The notes below the pieces were generated by a model. The model had not been told where the DNA came from. It ran no database searches and saw nothing but the letters and a program-made list of their open reading frames with translations. Below are positions 48,311 through 59,457 of a DNA stretch of 64,000 nucleotides, piece by piece. The number at the start of each line of letters is the position of its first letter. Position 1 is the stretch's first letter. Source of the DNA: Paraphysomonas bandaiensis (Eukaryota; Chrysophyceae); assembly GCA_965644295.1 (NCBI GenBank), contig CBFFRP010000097.1:124001-188000 (forward strand), in the 5' to 3' direction. The translations under genes were made by a program, and so were the position numbers.

Positions 48311-49891
48311 TTATTGTTTAAAGTCCATAAGATTAACAACAGCACTCATTGTCAACTTTCCATTCTTCACGTATTCCATTATCTCAGGTCCAATGAAGTG
48401 CTGAAATCCACTGGAGCTAGGCGTTGTAGCGGAAAATGTATAGAGCCGATTTCTGGAAGACTTGCACGACCCAACATTTAATTTTGGAGCATATGGGGGC
48501 CGCTTTTCACAATGCAGACGAAACTCACACTGAATTATCACACGCTTAGTATCATACTCTCGAGATATATGTGAAATCATGAGTCCATAGGAGACACAAC
48601 TTCCTGTGGATAAATTTTTCTGAAACGTCAGTCGCCACATACTTCCCCCAAACGTAAATGGATCTGATTTGAAATAGTTTGATTTGGTGTTAAATTCAAA
48701 TTCCCAGAATATTTCGATTATATTTCCAGTCGAATTACTGGAGGCCGACGTAAATGGGGACAATTGTTTTGAAGATGTTTGATTTTTGATATCGGGGTCA
48801 GAAGAAGTACTAGAAATTAAATTTTGAAAATTCTGGTGGCGTTTGCGTTGCTCTCGAGCAAGTATGTCAACCATACTTTGTTGCATACACGGAATCCTCT
48901 GTGAATTCGAAGAACTACACGAATTTACTGGTGATGAGTCTATATGAAGCTTAGGTATTTTCTCAATATTATGATACTCTGCTTCATTTTGTGCATGTAG
49001 TTCATTGCGTAACTTCAATTCACATTCTGAGATTGTATTGCTGGGATAACAGGAAACATAATCATGAGTATGTGGTCCTGATTGCAATTCTGCTATATCA
49101 ATGCATGTCACACAATCTGCAGTATAATTTGTGTTAGGAGACAATATTTCATTTTCTTTAATGGCTTGTTTTTGATGTACGTCTGTTGTAAATAAGCGGC
49201 CGGATGAGTGGGGAGACTCTGCAGGTTGAAACTTCGAGGATAGCTTAAGAATATTTTGTGCAAATGGTGAATCGAGACTGCATATATATGGCTTCACAGG
49301 AGGTGAACTACTCAGCACTTTTGCAGAGAGTGGTGGAGGATTGGTTGAAACAATGCACTGGGTTTCTGTTGAAGAGGCTATGGATGACACATTAACAGTC
49401 TTGTCTGAGGAATGAAGTAACACATCCTCAATAAGACTATGTTTAGCTGAAGTTTTACTAGGTGACGGACATGATATATATTTTGCACAATCAGCATATT
49501 TAGACTTCCAAGCCCCAACCAGAGCAGCTTGCAATGCAATATTATATCTAACCAGATGTTCAGATTCCCTGCGTGCAGCAATTGAACGATAAAAGTTTTC
49601 TTCTGACTTTTTAGCTAATGCACTTAAGCAGTCTTTACAGTAAATGTTAAGGGCACACATGACATTGAGTAGAATCTCACCTTTCAGTTCCGCCACATCC
49701 TGTAGACTCTTCTTCAGGGCCTCATTCTCTTTTTTCAAAGCTTCATACCTTTCCAGACAATCAGCAGCTGTAGCAGTAGTTGCACGAACTTTTATAGCAC
49801 ATACAGAGATATTATCAGAACTCTGTGATTGTATATGTGCACACTGCTTAAGGACTGGTCGCATGCGCTCAGTGGACACATATCTGCTCAT
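48311..49891 (-). CDS. MATH-domain protein, paralogue 1, with N-terminal coiled coil
   Basis: A single exon of 526 residues from the first ATG. A coiled coil lies at about 45-85 (ERYEALKKENEALKKSLQDV). The middle (about 150-390) is Ser/Thr/Pro-rich and disordered. Residues about 392-520 resemble a MATH (TRAF-C) domain: FWEFEFN, DPFTFGGSMWRLTFQKNLS, CVSYGLMISHIS, VIIQCEFRLHC, then SGFQHFIG near the end. MATH domains are beta-sandwich protein-binding modules of TRAFs, SPOP adaptors and USP7. There is no BTB, RING or protease domain. A coiled coil plus MATH recalls a TRAF-like trimer, but that is inference. Its MATH domain is about 85% identical at DNA level to that of the neighbour starting at 50366. 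Confidence 0.78.
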   Translation of the reverse strand: MSRYVSTERMRPVLKQCAHIQSQSSDNISVCAIKVRATTATAADCLERYEALKKENEALKKSLQDVAELKGEILLNVMCALNIYCKDCLSALAKKSEENFYRSIAARRESEHLVRYNIALQAALVGAWKSKYADCAKYISCPSPSKTSAKHSLIEDVLLHSSDKTVNVSSIASSTETQCIVSTNPPPLSAKVLSSSPPVKPYICSLDSPFAQNILKLSSKFQPAESPHSSGRLFTTDVHQKQAIKENEILSPNTNYTADCVTCIDIAELQSGPHTHDYVSCYPSNTISECELKLRNELHAQNEAEYHNIEKIPKLHIDSSPVNSCSSSNSQRIPCMQQSMVDILAREQRKRHQNFQNLISSTSSDPDIKNQTSSKQLSPFTSASSNSTGNIIEIFWEFEFNTKSNYFKSDPFTFGGSMWRLTFQKNLSTGSCVSYGLMISHISREYDTKRVIIQCEFRLHCEKRPPYAPKLNVGSCKSSRNRLYTFSATTPSSSGFQHFIGPEIMEYVKNGKLTMSAVVNLMDFKQ

Positions 49892-50365
49892 ACCCTTCTC
49901 ACAACCAATGATATCTCCGATATATGAATTTACAATATATGATTGGTAAAAACACAAAGCAGAGATTTTTTATAGGAAAAGTGTGGAGTGGTGAAGTCTG
50001 TTGGTAAGGTCGAAGTGAGTAAGTGAATATCAGGCTGGAATGATACTGATGAACTGTGTGATGGATGCTATGAACGATGCAGAGAGTTATACTTAATACT
50101 CATAATTAATAGTTGTGTTATATATTCGATTAGCAGTGTTGATCTACTTACAGAGGTGACAGGAGTTACCCCTGCAACACTGGTGTTGACAGGCAGGTCA
50201 TTCTTGTCACCTCTGCAGTTGGAGAGACAGAAGAGAGTCTTTAATATTCGACTATTCTAATAAACGAGTTGTACACATATACTTATGGCTACAACCAGTT
50301 ATATCAAGCTCAAGGTGTTTTATTTGGTATCCCAGTAGCCCTGTTGTGGTATTGTAACCGTGTGT
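49892..50365. promoter_or_regulatory. divergent 5' interval between two MATH paralogues
   Basis: 474 bp lie between the opposed ATGs. A nested stem-loop at 50151-50215 lies near the centre. No coding signal. Confidence 0.5.
50151..50215. repeat. nested inverted repeat / stem-loop
   Basis: Outer 11-bp arms cagaggtgaca (50151-50161) and tgtcacctctg (50205-50215) are perfect inverse complements. Inside are cctg/cagg and a tight caacac-tg-gtgttg hairpin. It lies in the shared promoter of the MATH pair. Confidence 0.85.
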
Positions 50366-52492
50366 ATGCAGAGAGTGGCCGGTACACGCATATGTAAAGA
50401 CAGGAAACCAAGTATGGCCCATGGTAATGATGGGAGCCCCTCCCTACACAGGCATAGGCTATACAAGCCTTCTAGAGGGAGTGATAGCGGTTATCATCGC
50501 AGAAAGATTGGGGCTGGGGAAGGCTCCAAGAGACCTATTTTGAGTTTAATACCCACAGAATCACCTGCACAAGTGTTGCTGATAACGCCAGACTGTATTG
50601 CTATATCTAATGATTATACTGATATGTGGAACACAGTTCATGAGGTTTGTGAAGAGGCTCGTAAGCGAATAATTCTACGGCGAAGACGACAGAGGGTTTT
50701 TAAGTCACAACTTCAGCTCATGGAACGCATTGGAAGTAGTCAGTCAAAAACTGGTTCAGCACATAACCTTAACCCTGCTATTTCTGATAAAACGAATTTA
50801 GATCTGAATATTCAAAGCAGTAGCTCGCCTACACTCACTGGAATCAGCTATACAGTAGACTATTCCCCATCCCAATCTAAGGCATCATCTTTTCGTGATG
50901 ACCGTGGAGCAACAGCGAGAGAGAAAGGATGCTTACTAACTAGCTGTGTCAATGAGAAGCCGAACACAACTCTCGTTGGAGCACATGCACTACCCGTTCG
51001 AAGATTAGTCCCACCTGATAAAATTGATGTCACCATGCTCAAAGAGGACTGTTCGGTATACCATTCAGGTCATGAAAACCTATCACCAACCGAAACGAGA
51101 AAGAGTAAATTCCAAGATCATATACCTTTTGATAGTGGTGCTTTGAATATTGTAGATAAGAATAATACACAGCACCAAACTTTTATTGGTGCTGGTGTAA
51201 AAGTTACTGATGGGTGTCCCAATAAGGGTCTAGCACATTCGAGCCCACCACACACTGAGCATAAACATGTTAGTGAATCATTTTCGAAAAATTCATCTGA
51301 TATGTGTAATGAGAAGGCGCATGATGTATTAAATGAAACGAGTGGGTATTCTCGACATACTCTGTGCGATAGGGACCGTGAAAAAGTCTTACCTTCGCCT
51401 CAACTGCCAGCTGAAGAGTATTATGAGACAGAGACTCGTATTCTGTATCATGGACACAATTTAGAAGGGAAATCAGAGACAAGCCCAATAGGCTTGAATA
51501 GGCAGAAATGCTTGCAGCTGCACAAGGAAATGTGTTCAGTAGGTGTTCAAACCGATCTATCTTTGATAGGAGTGGCCGATGCCGTAGATATAGCTGCAGC
51601 TCTTGTTAAATGTTGTATTCCATTCCAGTCAGTTTCTTCAACTGACCCCAATTATTGTATGGATCGAAATAAGGACTATCTTGATGCATCTCTTTCAGTT
51701 GTAGCTCAAGTACCAAGACCGAGTGTGGTGGCTGAAGGGTCGACTTCCAGCGGCACTATGACTCCTCATGATACATCTATTGACCAGAAGACGTCTTCTG
51801 TTTGTTCTGCTAAACCATTGCAGGATGAGGATCCTTCTCTCGTGGGACACCTTCGCTCATCACTGCTCATTTCCCCATTAACTATCGGATCATCTGATCC
51901 ACATTGTAATGAACAAATTACATCAACTCGAAGTTCACAGGAAAGAGCGTCCAAGTTTTTTGAAGCGTATAAACAAATGACCTCTTGGCCTCTTACTGAT
52001 GATTGTGATGATGCTAAAACCACTGAGTCTGAAATACACGACACAGAGAATGATAGAAAGACCGTCTACTGGGAATTTGACTTCGATGAAAAGAAAACTG
52101 TTTTCGACTCAGATCCTTTTACCTTTGGGGGAAGTAGGTGGCGACTAACGTTTCAGAAAAATATGTCCACAGGAAATTGTGTTTCTTACGGACTCATGAT
52201 TTCACATATTTCCCGACAGTGTGGTTCTAAACGCGTGGTAATTCAGTGTGAGTTTCGTCTCCATTGTGCTCTGCGCCCCCCATATATCCCTACGTTAACT
52301 AATGGGGATAGTAAAAATTGCTACGCTTTTTCCGATTCTACGCCTAGTTCCACTGGATATCAGCATTTTATTGGGTCTGATGTTATGAGATATGTGAAGA
52401 ATAAAAAATTGACTATTAGTGTAGAGCTAAGTAGACATCCTGGATTAGTGGCAGATATCGAGCAATTATGTGACCGTGAGTTCAGTTTTTAG
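50366..52492 (+). CDS. MATH-domain protein, paralogue 2
   Basis: A single exon of 708 residues from the ATG at 50366. The first 550 residues are polar, low complexity and apparently disordered. One helix is rich in basic residues (EEARKRIILRRRRQRVFKSQ, about 94-113), and a CSVGVQTDLS motif is typical of scaffold proteins. Residues about 566-690 are the MATH-like domain: VYWEFDFDE, DPFTFGGSRWRLTFQKNMS, CVSYGLMISHIS, VVIQCEFRLHC, TGYQHFIG. The domain is almost the same as in the divergent neighbour, while the N-terminal parts are not visibly related and this copy lacks the clear coiled coil. Function is unknown; a peptide-binding scaffold is likely. Confidence 0.78.
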   Translation: MQRVAGTRICKDRKPSMAHGNDGSPSLHRHRLYKPSRGSDSGYHRRKIGAGEGSKRPILSLIPTESPAQVLLITPDCIAISNDYTDMWNTVHEVCEEARKRIILRRRRQRVFKSQLQLMERIGSSQSKTGSAHNLNPAISDKTNLDLNIQSSSSPTLTGISYTVDYSPSQSKASSFRDDRGATAREKGCLLTSCVNEKPNTTLVGAHALPVRRLVPPDKIDVTMLKEDCSVYHSGHENLSPTETRKSKFQDHIPFDSGALNIVDKNNTQHQTFIGAGVKVTDGCPNKGLAHSSPPHTEHKHVSESFSKNSSDMCNEKAHDVLNETSGYSRHTLCDRDREKVLPSPQLPAEEYYETETRILYHGHNLEGKSETSPIGLNRQKCLQLHKEMCSVGVQTDLSLIGVADAVDIAAALVKCCIPFQSVSSTDPNYCMDRNKDYLDASLSVVAQVPRPSVVAEGSTSSGTMTPHDTSIDQKTSSVCSAKPLQDEDPSLVGHLRSSLLISPLTIGSSDPHCNEQITSTRSSQERASKFFEAYKQMTSWPLTDDCDDAKTTESEIHDTENDRKTVYWEFDFDEKKTVFDSDPFTFGGSRWRLTFQKNMSTGNCVSYGLMISHISRQCGSKRVVIQCEFRLHCALRPPYIPTLTNGDSKNCYAFSDSTPSSTGYQHFIGSDVMRYVKNKKLTISVELSRHPGLVADIEQLCDREFSF

Positions 52493-52992
52493 TCACTAGA
52501 AATGATTATTTCTAGTTGTAAGAGTATTATCTGTAGTGGTTTGTGATTGAATTGAACGAATGATGTAAAGTATATGAAACATTTTTGATATTAACGCTTT
52601 TAATTATATCTGGGTAGTTACCACATTTTAAGAGGACGCACAATGTATAAAATTCATATGCCTAGTGTACTATATATATGGCAATACCCTCAACGTCAAT
52701 GTAGTACTCTCAAACTTATTTATACTTTACTTGTTTGAAGATATACATATAATTACGGGAGAACCTGTACTTCAAAGGAGGGAGGAGGATACATCTAATT
52801 TCGTATGTCCACCATAGGAAAGAGGTAAATATATACTAGTCTTCAGTACTACATACACGCAAATATACATTGCTGCCTTATTTCTATGGTATTAGTGTCA
52901 ATTCCAAGAGTCGTACTCTAATTTATACCGATAAGGCTGTCTTCTGATCAATTGTTTATGTTCCCTGAGAGAAAGTCATAGAGTAAACAAAC
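52493..52992. other. convergent intergenic region, no gene seen
   Basis: AT-rich 3' flanks of MATH paralogue 2 and the glycosyltransferase gene. If the last glycosyltransferase exon uses the GTACGT donor near 53010, one more exon might lie here, but I cannot identify it. Confidence 0.4.
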
Positions 52993-55315
52993 TCAAAAAA
53001 TATAAATCACGTACCAACATGCCTCATTCCACTTGTAGTTAGTCTCGCCAGCTATATCTGGCAGGTGACCACCAACAATACAGGTATTAGTAGCATTTTT
53101 AACTAAATTTTTGAGCGGTACAGCAGTTGTTGAGTCCCGCACGCCACTTGAAGTGTTGTAGGTACGGCTGGTGACACATCTCGGCGAATTGAAAGCACAG
53201 TACTTCCTTAATATAGCAAGCTCCTCATCACGCTCGCCAGAATTTTTTCCATGTAGCCAATGACAGTGCCTGTTTGATCCGCTTCCTATAATGACTTATT
53301 CTTACACTGAAGACATGTATAATATGAATTCAACCTGCTCTAATGGACTCTATGTCACATGTTGTTCCATGATTTGGCTCATACATATTACTTGCAATAT
53401 TTTTGTCTCCATGCCCAATTAAATCTGAACCTGGATAACAACGCCGAAACCTAGTACAGATGCCACGCACTCATAAATACGCAATGAATAGAACATAAAT
53501 CCTCAGCGAACGGGATGTGTAAACATAAATAAATGCTGAACTTCCAGCGGCACACATTACTTACTTGTCAACAAACCAAGATTCATTACGATTAGGGGCT
53601 TCATGAGATCTCCACATCCCTTCATGCGGCCACAGCACATACACACCATGCGAAAAAGATGCCAAATCAATTGAGGTGCCCAGTATATAACCATACATAC
53701 TGTAAACGACCCCACACAAATAATTAGTAGGATACGACTGTCATGATATATTACTCACGCGTATTTATGCATGCAGTAGTGTTCTGGATAAGGATTAAAG
53801 TATGGATGTTTTATCTCAACCATATCCCCAGACACACCCTCGGACTTAAAATCGCTAATTCTAATATGCTTATAGCCTTGAGTTCTAGTTTTCATGACTA
53901 CTTGAAAATCATCAAGAACTCTTGGGTGAAGTCTAAATGCTTCGTGTAGACACTTTAGCACTCCAATTTCTAAACACAGGAGCAGCGCTATAAATCAAAC
54001 AACAAGCTTTACTTTCTACTTCTTACCTGGTGCAGCCAAGTGCAACACAGCAGCAACAAGGGCTCCATTGCAGTTATTAGGTACTAATACAAAGCAGAAT
54101 ACGGACAACATAATCAAAATGAGCTGTACTGGACCCAACCCTAAAATACCTGGAATAATCGTTCCATCATAGTCCTTAGGTGTGCGTGGAGGATGAAATC
54201 TGAACATCAACATTACTTCTTACCATATATGAAGATAATGGCTACTATTCGAGCAACTAAAATCGACTCAAACAGAAACACATAACTCGTGTTTCTTGAT
54301 GTTAGCATTTTTGTTACCTTCGCCAATAATCCAGAAAGCAATATGCCCTCATATCATTTCGAACTATATAAATCGCTGATGTGATCTCGTGATTCTCTCG
54401 CATCTATGTGGCACAATCAAGACACAGAAACTATTGCTAAGGGTGAACACAGACTTACTTGAAGCACCACAGATGAATTCAGTGATAAAAATGGTTCCAG
54501 AGATCGCGACATGTTTAGAACGAGACTGTCTGCATCGAGGTGAAGAGTGAACTGAGCTTTATGAAGATGGTCTCGCTGAACAGATTCGTGTCTTGACACA
54601 AAAAAATCAGCTGGTGACATATCCGGTAAGAGATTAAGAGAGAAGAGATAGTCATGAGCTTTAGCGTAGCATGACCAGTGCTCACGCACCTAAATATAAT
54701 ATAGAAAAACAATAAACCCACATATACTGGACAAATATGTAGGCGATTCTGACACACCTTGTCAAATTCCGATGGATTGCGATCCACCCACGAGGAAGTT
54801 GCACTTATCACGACATTCACACGCGGAAGTTTACTAAACGCACTTGTAGATGGGGGGGAAAACATACCATCAGCCGATGATGGCTGTGCTACACACTTCT
54901 GGAATTCATCAACAGCTGAAAAACTCAATTTTACAGGAGAATAGCCCTCTCTATCATCTCTGCACTCATCCAGCTCTGGTACTAACTTCTTCACGTACAT
55001 TCCATATGTAAAATCGCCTTCAAACTTCTCATTTTCTAAAAATTCGACACCTGTTTGGTTTCGATCTAATAAATGACACACTTTATTGTTATAATACGCT
55101 GCATTGCATTCGGAGTGAAGGAGAAGTTTCAAACATGACTCATATGATACATAGTGAGGTTGACAGTGACTGGTCCATCCTCCAATCACATATTTCTTCT
55201 TGAGGTGTACTGCAGATGCCAGTGAATTGCATCTATCATCAGATGATTGCACCAGTGCAACACATAGAGCGATATATATCAGTATCACACGTACTGTGTG
55301 TGTAGTATGCAACAT
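52993..55315 (-). CDS. secretory-pathway GT-A type glycosyltransferase
   Basis: About nine exons. The N-terminus (VRVILIYIALCVALVQSS) is a signal peptide or signal anchor, followed by a Cys-rich segment with several C..Y..C motifs. A catalytic-looking domain follows: RVNVVISATSSWVDRNP, HWSCYAKAHDYLF, KAQFTLHLDADSLVLN with the metal-binding DxD, SAIYIVRNDMRAYCFLDYW, then NNCNGALVAAVLHLAAP and LHPRVLDDFQVV. The order (K..Y..H.., DAD, RN..S..FL..W, D/N.GAL) recalls the GMA12/MNN10-type or related nucleotide-sugar transferases of the Golgi. Donor sugar and acceptor are unknown. The C-terminal exons (53950-52993) encode a Trp/His-rich extension. Some internal splice sites are uncertain. Confidence 0.67.
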
Positions 55316-55719
55316 CTAGCTGTTCAGGATATACAGATGTGGTTTACATATGCAGAAAGATGGCTATGTACAATGAGGTGATATCCACTATAGACAATGA
55401 TGTTGCAGCTCTGTCCACTTAATAGCCCATGTGCATATGGTGTATGTGTTCTTCCTGTACGCACAGAGGTACACTGGCTGCTATGTAGGGGTCTTATAGA
55501 GGGTATGTGTACCTGGTCACATACTACCGTACACTGCTGCTAGTACACAACTGCAGCAGTACAGCACGTATAGATGGACAGAGTACAGTAGTACGCTATA
55601 GGTATATACGGACTGCAGTGCAGTGTTCCTGTTGAGCCGTGATATGTCAGTGTTAACGCACTCTACCACTACATTGCACCTCATTATATAAGAACCAATA
55701 CACCAATACAAGCACAATC
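55316..55719. promoter_or_regulatory. divergent 5' interval, glycosyltransferase / Tim44-like protein
   Basis: 404 bp between opposed ATGs, the shortest divergent interval in the window. Rich in 'gtac' and 'ctgcagtgcagtg' type short repeats around 55548-55625. No coding exon. Confidence 0.45.
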
Positions 55720-56747
55720 ATGCTTAAGACTACCATTTGTCGCATCCCTAGATTGACGCCTCCAGGAGTGGTCCGTTACTTATCTAGAAAGTGGGTTCGT
55801 TATCTTTGTGTGTGCTCTGGTTATCTGATAAATATCTCTGTATAGAGTCACTCTGGAAGATGTGATAGCACACAATAACTATGGAACCATCCCTCGAATA
55901 AAGTCTGTGCTCTCATTCTATCAAGATGATGATTTTAGGAAGAAAATGCAGAAGCCTATTGCACCGTTAAGAAATTGGGGAGTCAACAATCCCTCTGCTT
56001 ATGCAGACATTAAGGTGTGATGCCACTATAGGGGTATATAACGTATCATATTGTGTTTGTTAGCATCCTGTCTTGCAAAAGTATAAATTCGACACCTTTG
56101 AGTTTCTGGAAGGTGCAGCACAAGCTTATGATAAAATCATGGAAACCGCTTTCTCGGACGACTTCGTATCGTATCGTTATGGGTAAGTATATTTCATGAA
56201 CTTCTGGTATTCATTGTAAAGAACTTTTTATCAGTAATACAGATAAGATACCTCCATCCGCACAATATTTGAAATATATACTTGATCCTCTCCCCCACCA
56301 ATATGTGGTAGAATTTGTGGATTTTATGCATCATAGAAAAAGACCATTCGTTCTCTGTGGACAGGAAGTAAACGCTGTAACCATACGGAGTGTGAAACCT
56401 CTTTTCTGCCTTTCCGGTAGGTTTTATTACTTTGGGAAACCTTATTGTAATTGTTTTGTCGACATCCAGATGGGGAGCTATTATCTACAGAAAGTTATCG
56501 CGACGAAAGCAAATCATTACCTGATACCGACCTCATTGCTGAAGTGAGTGTATTTTACGAGCTTTCTTTATTTTATGTGGAGAAGTTTCAAAGACCACAT
56601 TCACCAGTACACAGTGTGGATGACCCATTAGTTTGCGATTGTAGTGGGCATATTCAGTTTAGGGGGGTTCTGTCATCTGATAATTTAGAGTGGAAAGTTC
56701 AAGAATTTGTATTATATCCTAGTGATTTGCATGTATTTTATGAATAG
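55720..56747 (+). CDS. mitochondrial Tim44-like / MRPL45-like domain protein
   Basis: Five exons (55720-55790, 55846-56014, 56064-56182, 56235-56416, 56470-56747) total 273 codons. The N-terminus MLKTTICRIPRLTPPGVVRY is a basic amphipathic presequence. The body has the Tim44-like pattern: KYKFDTFEFLEGAAQAYDKI, where FL..A..A...I is characteristic, then alternating strands (YVVEFVDFM, VNAVTIRSVKP, DLIAEVSVFYELSLFYVE, WKVQEFVLYPSD), as expected of the cystatin-like fold. Tim44 tethers mtHsp70 at the TIM23 import channel; the related mL45 is a mitoribosome protein that anchors the ribosome to the inner membrane. The size and lack of Tim44's N-terminal region favour an mL45-like role, but I cannot separate the two. 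Confidence 0.7.
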
Positions 56748-56950
56748 ATATAATTGGTAAATGATTACCATCCGTATTGAATGAACTCTATTGGAAGTAC
56801 GTTATAGTCTACTACTTAGTTATTAGTTGCACTATAAGCTACAGAAAATTGTGTGATGTGCTTACCACTTACCATTATCTTACTAGCCACATTAAATATT
56901 ATCATAAGCTGATATCTATTCCCAGATAATCGTCAAAATAGTTATTCTTA

Positions 56951-58691
56951 CTACGTAGCATGAGAACAAACTTCAAACTTAATTCCTGCTGCTGCAAGAG
57001 AGTCATATACGTTTGGGCTAAAATAGTACGCCGTTGAAGGTGTGAACACCCCCCCTCGTGGCATGGAACAGCCACCACTCAATTCTTTTCCATACTCCTT
57101 GAGTAATACTCTCGCTAGAGTAATGAATATACGGGGGGTAGCTACATACCCCGGCTCAGGTCCAGATACCGCCACTCTCATGATCTTATCACTTCTGGTA
57201 GACTCATTGTCGCTATCTCCACCACGCCCTGTGACAAAGAAATCCATGGTAAAGGATGTTTCTTCGAGCTGTTCTCTGCTTGGGCCATCATGAGAAAATA
57301 TACCGTATGTAAAGATTTCGGGATACTGTAAGAGTACAGATCGCCCAAAAGAATATGGAGCAAGTGATGTGACTACTCCTCCAACAATAGCAGTCGTCAG
57401 CATGTTTCCCCAATCTCCTACTACGGCATAAGCCGCATAGTGCGGAAATTTTCTGACACCTGTAAATATTTCAATATTAGTCTAGCTGTAGCACACAATA
57501 CTCATGGCAGAATAGAACCAGACATCTACGAGAATATAAATATATATATCCACATCAAAATACACGCTGCACCTGTCTCTAGCGAGAGTGATCGAAAAGA
57601 ACTTTTTACAACTGAAGCATCCGCGCCCATAAAAGGCATGACGTACTTGTCAAATCGTTCATCGAATTCAATCCCATTCTTTCTTCGCAAGCGGGGTTCG
57701 GGTGTGTTTAGAGTTGGTGGGTCGTACTTCTCTGCATGAATAGTAGGTAACATAAATGCGGCATCTATATCAATAACATACCGTTAATTTCTCGTCGTAT
57801 TCGTCGAAGGCTGTTGACATCTGCCATGCCATGTACAGCACACTCGAAAGTAGTGTAATGTGCAGCAATTCCACTGGGACCTGAGTGAATGGAAAGGTAA
57901 CTTTCAATACTATACACTTCGTGCGTATCCTGTCAACGCATCAGTAGTAAAGAGATATATTTCAGAGCAATACCTCATGCAACTCCTTAAACTTCCTCAT
58001 GCAAAAGAGTACTCCTAAATCTGCTGGAACGGAGTCAAAGGCACACGCATGGAGGACGAGAACACCAGCTTCGGCAGCAACTGCGTGATACCTACAAATT
58101 ACAACCTATTCAACATCTCTACTACAATGGATATGACTTATACACGGGAGTACAAGTCCTTACTTTAAAAACATATTCTCCATAAACTGTGGCTCGCCAC
58201 ATATGTCCATATAATGTGTGCGAGACTCAATGCACGCTTTCACAACAGGCTCGCCCAGAAACCGATACGGTCCTTTACAGGTGCTCAGATAACTAATCAC
58301 ACACCACAGGAATACATACCGGTACAGTTAAGCAGAAGCGTTCCCTGTGAAAAGGTCGCTAGTAGAGAGCAGTGGTCATCAGCACTAGCGATGAAGGTCG
58401 CGATATCTTCAGACAAACGCAACTCCTCAATCAGAGCGGTTAGTTTGGATTCCGATCTCCCTGCTATCGCCCATCTGATGATACTTATCATCACCCGACA
58501 ATCGATAACCACTTCTATACACCCACATACGCACATACATATACACACACATATATATTGTACAACATATACACATACATATAGATAACTACATACCGCA
58601 TATCCTGACCTTCATCTCGCAGGTACCGGCATACTTCTTTACCAGTAAAACCTGTGGCACCGTAGACAATAATGTCCCATGGACGATCCAT
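56951..58691 (-). CDS. saccharopine-dehydrogenase-like oxidoreductase (SCCPDH family)
   Basis: About seven exons. The start MDRPWDIIVYGATGFTGKEV carries the Rossmann GxxGxxG motif. The next exon, WAIAGRSESKLTALIEEL, is the family's second strand and helix. Then come GTLLLNCTGPYRFLGEPV, HYMDICGEPQFME, and LVLHACAFDSVPADLGV, all hallmarks of the trans-acting enoyl-reductase/SCCPDH group. The exon ending at 56951 has GPEPGYVATPRIFITLARVL and ends with a short helix. Homologues sit on lipid droplets or membranes in animals, and related algal or bacterial enzymes act in lipid synthesis. The true lysine-pathway enzyme has a different architecture. Substrate unknown. Confidence 0.85.
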
Positions 58692-59457
58692 TGTACAGAT
58701 ATATAATGAAGAGATCATCATGATATCCACTGACCCACTCGCAGTACTGTATACCTGAATACACTGCTCTGTATGTATGTATGTATGTATGTATGTATGT
58801 ATGTATGTATGTATGTATGTATGTATGTATGTATGTATGTATGTATGTATGTATGTATGTATGTATGTATGTATGTATGTATGTATGTATGTATGTATGT
58901 ATGTATGTATGTATGTATGTATGTATGTATGTATGTATGTATGTATGTATGTATGTATGTATGTATGTATGTATGTATGTATGTATGTATGTATGTATGT
59001 ATGTATGTATGTATGTATGTATGTATGTATGTATGTATGTATGTATGTATGTATGTATGTATGTATGTATGTATGTATGTACAGTATGTATGTATGTATG
59101 TATGTATGTATGTATGTATGTTTGTATGTATGTATTAATTTATGTATGTATGTATGTATGTAATGTATGTATGTATGTATGTATGTATGTATGTATGTGT
59201 GTAGGACTCTGCTTCGTACACCACATAAAGGTTGGGTGTTTTTTAGTGGTGTGTGTGGGTAATTATTAAGTAGAATCTCGTTATTAAGGATGGCATGCTG
59301 GCTGGATCCTCACATGTATTGTCTTGACAACTAAACGGTGAAAGGAGTGGTATCAGTACTCGAACGGATAGCGAGATTATTAGTTTCAGTTAATATATCG
59401 ATACACTCCTCATCGTCCTCCGTATGATAAGACTCTGTATATAAAGACTCTTACAGT
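58692..59457. promoter_or_regulatory. divergent 5' interval, SCCPDH-like / solenoid protein, with microsatellite
   Basis: 766 bp between opposed ATGs; about 430 bp is a GTAT array starting 80 bp from the minus-strand start. The 250 bp next to the solenoid gene is unique sequence. Confidence 0.5.
58771..59202. repeat. (GTAT)n tetranucleotide array
   Basis: About 430 bp. It is pure to about 59080, then interrupted by 'acagtatg', a T substitution near 59121, 'tattaatttatg' at 59132-59144 and 'taatg' at 59161. All frames are open; not coding. Confidence 0.98.
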
